NCBI RefSeq assembly: GCF_031755915.1
Contig: NC_083389.1
Span: 2,100,001-2,164,000 of the forward strand
Direction of reading: 5' to 3'
DNA from: Ziziphus jujuba
Taxonomy: Eukaryota; Streptophyta; Magnoliopsida; Rosales; Rhamnaceae
Length of the DNA: 64,000 bases
Shown: piece by piece, positions 58,591 through 64,000 of the stretch
How positions within the stretch are numbered: the first letter of the stretch is position 1
How the letters are laid out: every line of letters starts with the position of its first letter
Translations under genes and position numbers: made by a program
The notes under the pieces: generated by a model
The model's database searches: none
What the model was told of the DNA's origin: nothing
What the model saw: the letters and a program-made list of their open reading frames with translations, nothing else

Positions 58591-61500
58591 CATACATAAG
58601 TTTAGCAACTATAAATTATACATCTTTGTTATTTTTTTTTTTTTTAAAAAAGATCAATATGTATTTTTTAGCTAAAAACAAATGATAAAAAAATGTATAG
58701 ATGACATATTTCTTTTTTTGATAATTATTTTTCTTTTCATATCTAAAATTAGATACAATACTTTGTGAGGTGATGGTTGTATGGTAAAATAATTTAATTG
58801 TTTTGTATCAGTATTCGAGATGGTTACATCGACAAATTTGCTAATACAATATGGTACTAAGATTAATTAAATTGAAAAGTTATGTTAAAATTTGGATTGC
58901 ATGCACGTGAGGTGTAGTGAATAGTACACAAGAAAATATGTTAAAATTATGGAGTGCCAGAGGAGCATGGAGTGCATGTGTATGGTGCAATAAGCAGTAT
59001 CCAAGAAAATGTCTTAGAATTCTCTTCTGCCTCACTGTATTTCTTTTAATGATTTATAATAATTTCTCTTTCTTTCTCATCTTTTAAATTTATAATTTTT
59101 TAAATTATAAATATAAATGATGTACGTTCAAATAAATTTTATTTAATATTTTATACTATTTTAAATAAAAAATATATACTATGAATAAAAATTTATTAAA
59201 ATAATATATTTTCTATGAAATATAAATTATATACATACATGCCAAGGTTAGAGAACTAAAAATTATCCATCTGTATCATTCAATAAAAATAAAATATAAT
59301 GATCTATACATCTTTGTTAGGAAGAAAAAACGTACACAAGATATCTTTTATTTTTTGATAATTTTTTTTTCATATCTAAAATTAGATACAATACTTTGTG
59401 AGGCGACGGTTGTATAGTAAAATAATTTAATTACTTTGTATAAGTGTTTGAAATGGTTGTATCGACAAATTAGCTAATACAGTATGGTATTAAGATTAAT
59501 TAAATTGAAAAGTTATGTTAAAATTTGGATTGCATGCATGTGAAGTGTAGTGAGTAGTGCCCAAGAAAATATGTTAAATTATGGAGTCTCCGTGGAGTGC
59601 ATACATGTGAGGAATCTTGATTAGTATCCAAGAAAATATGTTAAATATATATATATATATATATGTTTTGAATTATGGAGTGTCCGAGGAGCAGTGGAGG
59701 GCATGCATGTGAGATGTGGTGACCAAAAAAATATGTTAGAAATTTCTTCCGTCTCATACTGTGTTCATTTTGATTATTTATAATAATTTTTCCATGTGCA
59801 CATATTTCAAATTTATAATTTTAAATTATAAATGTAAATAATTTATTGATTGAATTCATTTTATTTCACATGTTATATTATTTTAAATAAAAAAATACTT
59901 ATATTATGAATAAAAATAATTTAAAATAATATTTTTTAATGAAATATTAGTTACTTGCATATATATCGCCGCTCACGAACTAAACATTATGCATGTTTAT
60001 TGTTGAAAAAATATAATGATCAATTCATCTTTGTTAAGCAAAAAAAAAAAAAAAAAGGTACAGTAGCTATATTTTATTTTTTAATAATTTTTTTTTTCAA
60101 ATCAAAAAATAGATACAATACTTTATTAACTTACTAAAATAACTTAACTATTTTGTATAAGTTTTCGAACTGGTTGTATCAACATATTAGCTAAAAAAAT
60201 ATGACATAAAAATTAACTAAATTGATAAATTATATTAAATAATGTTATTATTAGTGTCATAAATGCAGTGGAGCGCATGCATGTGAGGTGTCGTGAGTAG
60301 TATCTAAGAAACTATGTCAAAATTATGGAGTACTAGAGGAGCAGTGGATTGCATGTGTGTGAGGTGCGATGAGCAGTATCCAAGAAAATATGTTAGAATT
60401 TTCTTCCGCCTGATTGTATTTCTTCTAATCATTTATAATAATTTCTCTTTCTTTCTCATCTTTCAAATTTATAATTTTAAAATTATAAATATAAATGACC
60501 TACGATCAAATCAATTTTATTTAATATTTTAGACTATTTTAAATAAAAAATATATACTATGAATAAAAATATATTAAAATAATATATTTTCTAATGAAAT
60601 ATCAATTATATACATACATGTCAAGGCTCAGGAACTAAAAATTATCCATCTCTATCATTCAACAAAAATAAAAAATTATGATCTATACATATTTGTTAGA
60701 AAGAAAAAAACGTACAAAAGATATTTTTTATTATTTGATAAGTTTTTTTTTTGGTTTTCATATCTAAAATTAAATACAATACTTTGTGAGGCGATGGTTG
60801 TGTAGTAAAATAATTTCATTACTTTGTATAAGTGTTTGAGATGGTTGCATTGACAAATTAGCTAACACAATATGGTACTAAGAATAATTAAATTGGAAAG
60901 TTATGTTAAAATTTGGATTGCATGCACGTGAAGTGTAGTGAGTAGTGCCAAAGAAAATATTTTAAAATCATGGAGTGTCAGTAGAGCAACGGAATGCATG
61001 CATGTGAGGCATCTTGATTAGTGTCCAAGAAAATATGTTAAAAAAAAAACAAGGAAATATATTTTGAATTATAGAGTGCCTGAGGAGCAATGGAGGGCAT
61101 GCATGTGAGGTGCGGTGACCAAGAAATTATGTTAGAATTTTCTTCTTTCTCACACTGTGTTCATTTTTATTATTTACAATAATTTTTTCCATGTGCACAT
61201 ATTTCAAATTTATGATTTTTAAATTATAAATATGAATAATTTATCGATTGAATTAATTTTATTTAACATATTATATTATTTTAAATAAAAAATACCTATA
61301 TTATGAATAAAAATAATTTAAAATAGTACTTTTTAATGAGATATCAGTTACCTACATATATATTGCCGCTCACGAACTAAAAATTATGCCTGTTTGTTGT
61401 TCAAGAGAAAAATAATGATCTATTCATCTTTGTTAACAAAAAAAAAAAAAAGTACAGAAGCTATATTTTATTTTTTGATAATTTTTTCTTTTTGTTTTCA

Positions 61501-62820
61501 ATTCTAAAAATAGATACAATACTTTATTAACTTACGAAAATAACTTAACTGCTTTGTGTAAGTTTTCAAAATGGTTGTATCTACAAATTAGCTAGTAAAA
61601 TATGACATTAAGTTTAATTAAATTGAAAATTTATATTAAAATTATGTTAATATTAGTGCCATAGGTGCAATGGAGTGCATGTATGTGAGGTGCCGTGAGT
61701 AGTATCTAAGAAAATATTTCGAAATTATGGAGTACGAGAGGAGTAGTGGAGTGCATGTGTGTGTGGTGCGTTGAACAGTATCCAAGAAAATATGTTAGAA
61801 TTTTCTTCCGCCTCACTGTATTTATTTTCATTATTTATAATAATTTCTCTTTCTTTCTCATCTTTCAAATTTATAATTTTTAAATTATAAATATTAATTA
61901 TCTACGATCAAATCAATTTTATTTAATATTTTATATTATTTTAAATGAAAAATATAGACTATGAATAAAAATATATTAAAATAATATATTTTCTAATGAA
62001 ATATCTATTATATACATACATGCCAAGGTTCAGGAACTAAAAATTATCCATTTCTATCATTCAACAAAAATTAAAAATAATGATCTATACATCTTTGTTA
62101 CAAAGAAGAAACGTACACAAGATATTTTTTATTTTTTGATAATTTTTTTTTTGTTTTTATATCTAAAATTAGATGGAGTACTATTTTAATTGTCGATTGC
62201 ATGAATAAATAATTTAATTACTTTGTATAAGTTTTCGAGATAGTTGCGTCCACATATTAGCTAATAAAATATGATACTAAGATTAATTAAATGGAGAAAA
62301 TTTTGTTTGCTCTAGGGCACTACTGCTGACTCTTTAGCATTTCTTTTATGCTTATCGTGGGTAACTTAATTTTCAATTGGTATGTGACGTCACGGTGCAT
62401 GACATCAGCAGTATAGAACAAAAGTTTGATACATGTGGCATTAAATTATGAAGCGTTAGAGGAGTGGTGGAGTGCATGCGTGTGAGGTGTCCAAGAAAAT
62501 ATGTTAGAACCTTCTTCCATTTTGTAGTACTGTATTTCTTTTAATTATTTGAAATAATTTTTCTTCTTATTTCACTATTTTAAATTTATGATTTTTAAAT
62601 TATTGATGTAAGTAGTTTATTAATTGAATAAATCTTTTGTATTGTTTTTTTAAAAAAATTAAAAAATATATTTTGAATAAAAATATACTTAAATAATATC
62701 TTTCTTATAAAAATATCAATTATATACATACGTAGTTCGATTCAGCAACTATGAATTATATATTTTTGTTGTTTAACAAAACAAAAATTATCAATAAAAA
62801 AATAAAATGATTAGTTATTT
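58550..62820. repeat. AT-rich tandem array: about 0.7-kb monomers in alternating A/B dimers of about 1.39 kb
   Basis: The landmark TCTTC(C/T) followed by a CTC-ACTGT-like word and TTTATAATAATTT occurs at 59024, 59745, 60402, 61141, 61804 and 62513. Spacings alternate 721, 657, 739, 663, 709. Odd copies read CACTGTATTTCTT and even copies read ACTGTGTTCATTT (the last, at 62513, is intermediate), so every second copy matches best: A-to-A spacings 1378 and 1402, B-to-B 1396 and 1372. Each monomer also has a GCATGCATGTGAGGTG-like box and ATACATACATGCCAAGG or ATATATCGCCGCTCACG in alternation. No coding frame of note. Confidence 0.85.
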
Positions 62821-62829
62821 ATAAAATTT

Positions 62830-63320
62830 AAAAAAAAATTAAAAAATTATTTTAAATAAGTTATTTTATTTATTACTTGTATTTTTTGTACGGCTTTGTT
62901 AAATTTAAAGTATATGATTTTTATTTTTATATTTTGCCTTATGATCAAATGCTGTATTTTATAATTTTTTTTTCGAGAAAAAGTCTTTGCCAGTAAGGCT
63001 CCGCTACTTGTTACATGCATACGAAAAAAATGGTTCTCTAAGTATTTACAAACCAAAGGATAACACAATTTGATAATATTTTATTTAAAAGACCATAGCA
63101 TATGATAAAAGTAACATAAAATTGCCATGTCATAAACTGTAATGGCACCATACATGCATGCATACATATTAATTATGACTGCCTCAACATAGGATAACAC
63201 CAAAGGCCATGATAATGTGGATATCATGATATTATTCCACGCACAGTACATGATGCATGCTTATTACTTATGATCAGTGCTAGTTGGAAACCTAGTTCTT
63301 GCTTGTGAAGTTCGGCATGA
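62830..63320 (-). repeat. 3' flank of JIP23-like copy 4
   Basis: This matches the 3' flank of copy 2 (57500-57780) and 58230-58590 on the other strand, including the GCATGCATACATATTAATTATGA-like box and the AAGTCTTTGCC/GGCTCCG box near 62983-63003. Confidence 0.7.
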
Positions 63321-63327
63321 GTATTGC

Positions 63328-64000
63328 TCAAATTTCAGGGAAATTGCCATCAGTAATTGATAAATGGGCGAAGCATCCGTCATAGTTGCTAGAGTCTTGA
63401 TTAAGAGGCAGCTTTTGTTCTATCACCTCCCAGTTAACCTTAGCTGGTACACGGACTTTAGTGTATACCTACATTTCAATATATAAGAACATATAAATAC
63501 AATTATATATGTCTCACAATGATTTTATTTTTCTTTTTATGTTAAAATGACTAATACTGAATTTGATAAAACTAATAAACTAATAGCTTATACTCATATG
63601 ATCATGTGTCTAAAATCTAAATGCTAAATGCATGCATGCATGACTATACATATAGGGACAAGCAGAGACGTAAACCAGTACAATATTAATTTAAATATAA
63701 TGTATACTAGTTTGCTAGCTTAACTATATAGTTACTAGATTTTCTGTGATATCGGCTCGATTGTCCCACGCCACAATCCATTGAATATCTCCTCCCTTAT
63801 CATTCACGCCACGATAGACGATGCCCCTAGATGAACTAGTAGGAGGTTTAAGAGTGTTGAGATGAAAAAATGAATGCCGCTCTCCAATGCCAACTTTTGG
63901 TGGGCATGGAACATTTACAGTGCCGCCAAACCAATCTTGTGCTCCCTCTTATACTCTATAATGTTTCTAATGCCATTGAAAATTTGGCCAGATGTGAACA
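63328..64000 (-). pseudogene. JIP23-like copy 4, exon 1 (partial) and exon 2, runs off the window
   Basis: Exon 1 (63736-64000, 5' end outside) shows F-N-G-I, Y-K-x-E-H-K, P-P-K-V-G-I-G-E-R-H-S-F and G-V-N-D-K-G-G-D-I-Q-W-I-V-A-W. The donor CTA|GTAACT at 63736/63735 is intact. Exon 2 (63468-63328) reads V-Y-T-K-V-R and keeps S-S-N-Y-D-G-C-F-A-H in frame, ending at a TGA that replaces an Arg codon of copy 2. One base is missing in exon 1 near 63931 (CACAAGATTGG against CACAAATATTGG), shifting the frame before G-G-T-V-N-V. Confidence 0.7.

Overview
The window is nuclear DNA of a flowering plant, most likely a eudicot. It carries plant Ty3/gypsy and Ty1/copia retrotransposons with initiator-Met-tRNA primer sites, CACTA-type transposon features, a decayed but collinear block of chloroplast DNA, and copies of a plant gene family resembling the 23-kDa jasmonate-induced protein (JIP23). 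The species cannot be told from what is visible. No gene in the window looks fully functional at host level. The only long intact reading frame belongs to a non-autonomous gypsy element.

Layout. 1-6633: a gypsy element (A) on the minus strand, broken by a related LTR at its left edge and by a solo copia-like LTR in its protease region. 6636-38838: a nuclear plastid insertion (NUPT). It keeps plastid order psbB-psbT-psbN-psbH-petB-petD-rpoA-rps11-rpl36-infA-rps8-rpl14-rpl16-rps3-rpl22-rps19-rpl2-rpl23-trnI-ycf2, and every gene in it is damaged. Three insertions split the block: gypsy element B in petD (11405-17729), a solo gypsy LTR in rpl2 (25037-26172, TSD CTATA) and a copia element in ycf2 (29299-35358, TSD AATCC). 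38839-39899: flanks and a truncated exon of JIP23-like copy 1, cut by the CACTATAAG end of a CACTA-like element. 39900-about 50434: that element, carrying a Ulp1-like protease relic. Inside it is a solo LTR (42321-49753, TSD CTAAT), and inside that is gypsy element C (42996-49293, TSD CCACA). 50435-56160: a MITE-like repeat, unrecognised sequence with gene-like scraps, three tandem units carrying ACCGATGG-type motifs, and a second Ulp1-like fragment. 56160-64000: the JIP23-like cluster, with copy 2 (+), an inverted gene-less promoter/3' flank duplication, a 4.2-kb AT-rich tandem array of about 0.7-kb monomers in alternating dimers, and copy 4 (-), which runs off the window.

How the parts relate. 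Elements B and C share one internal structure: Gag and protease are kept, a spacer is duplicated, the reverse transcriptase core, RNase H and integrase core are gone, and the integrase C-terminus is fused in frame. They would need enzymes from an RT-bearing relative, and element A is the type of partner expected. The element C insertion is itself abnormal: both outer ends are U3 ends in inverted orientation, yet it is flanked by a clean 5-bp target duplication. The relative order of events is clear: a JIP23-like cluster, then the plastid insertion and the CACTA insertion, then the LTR elements, with element C among the youngest.
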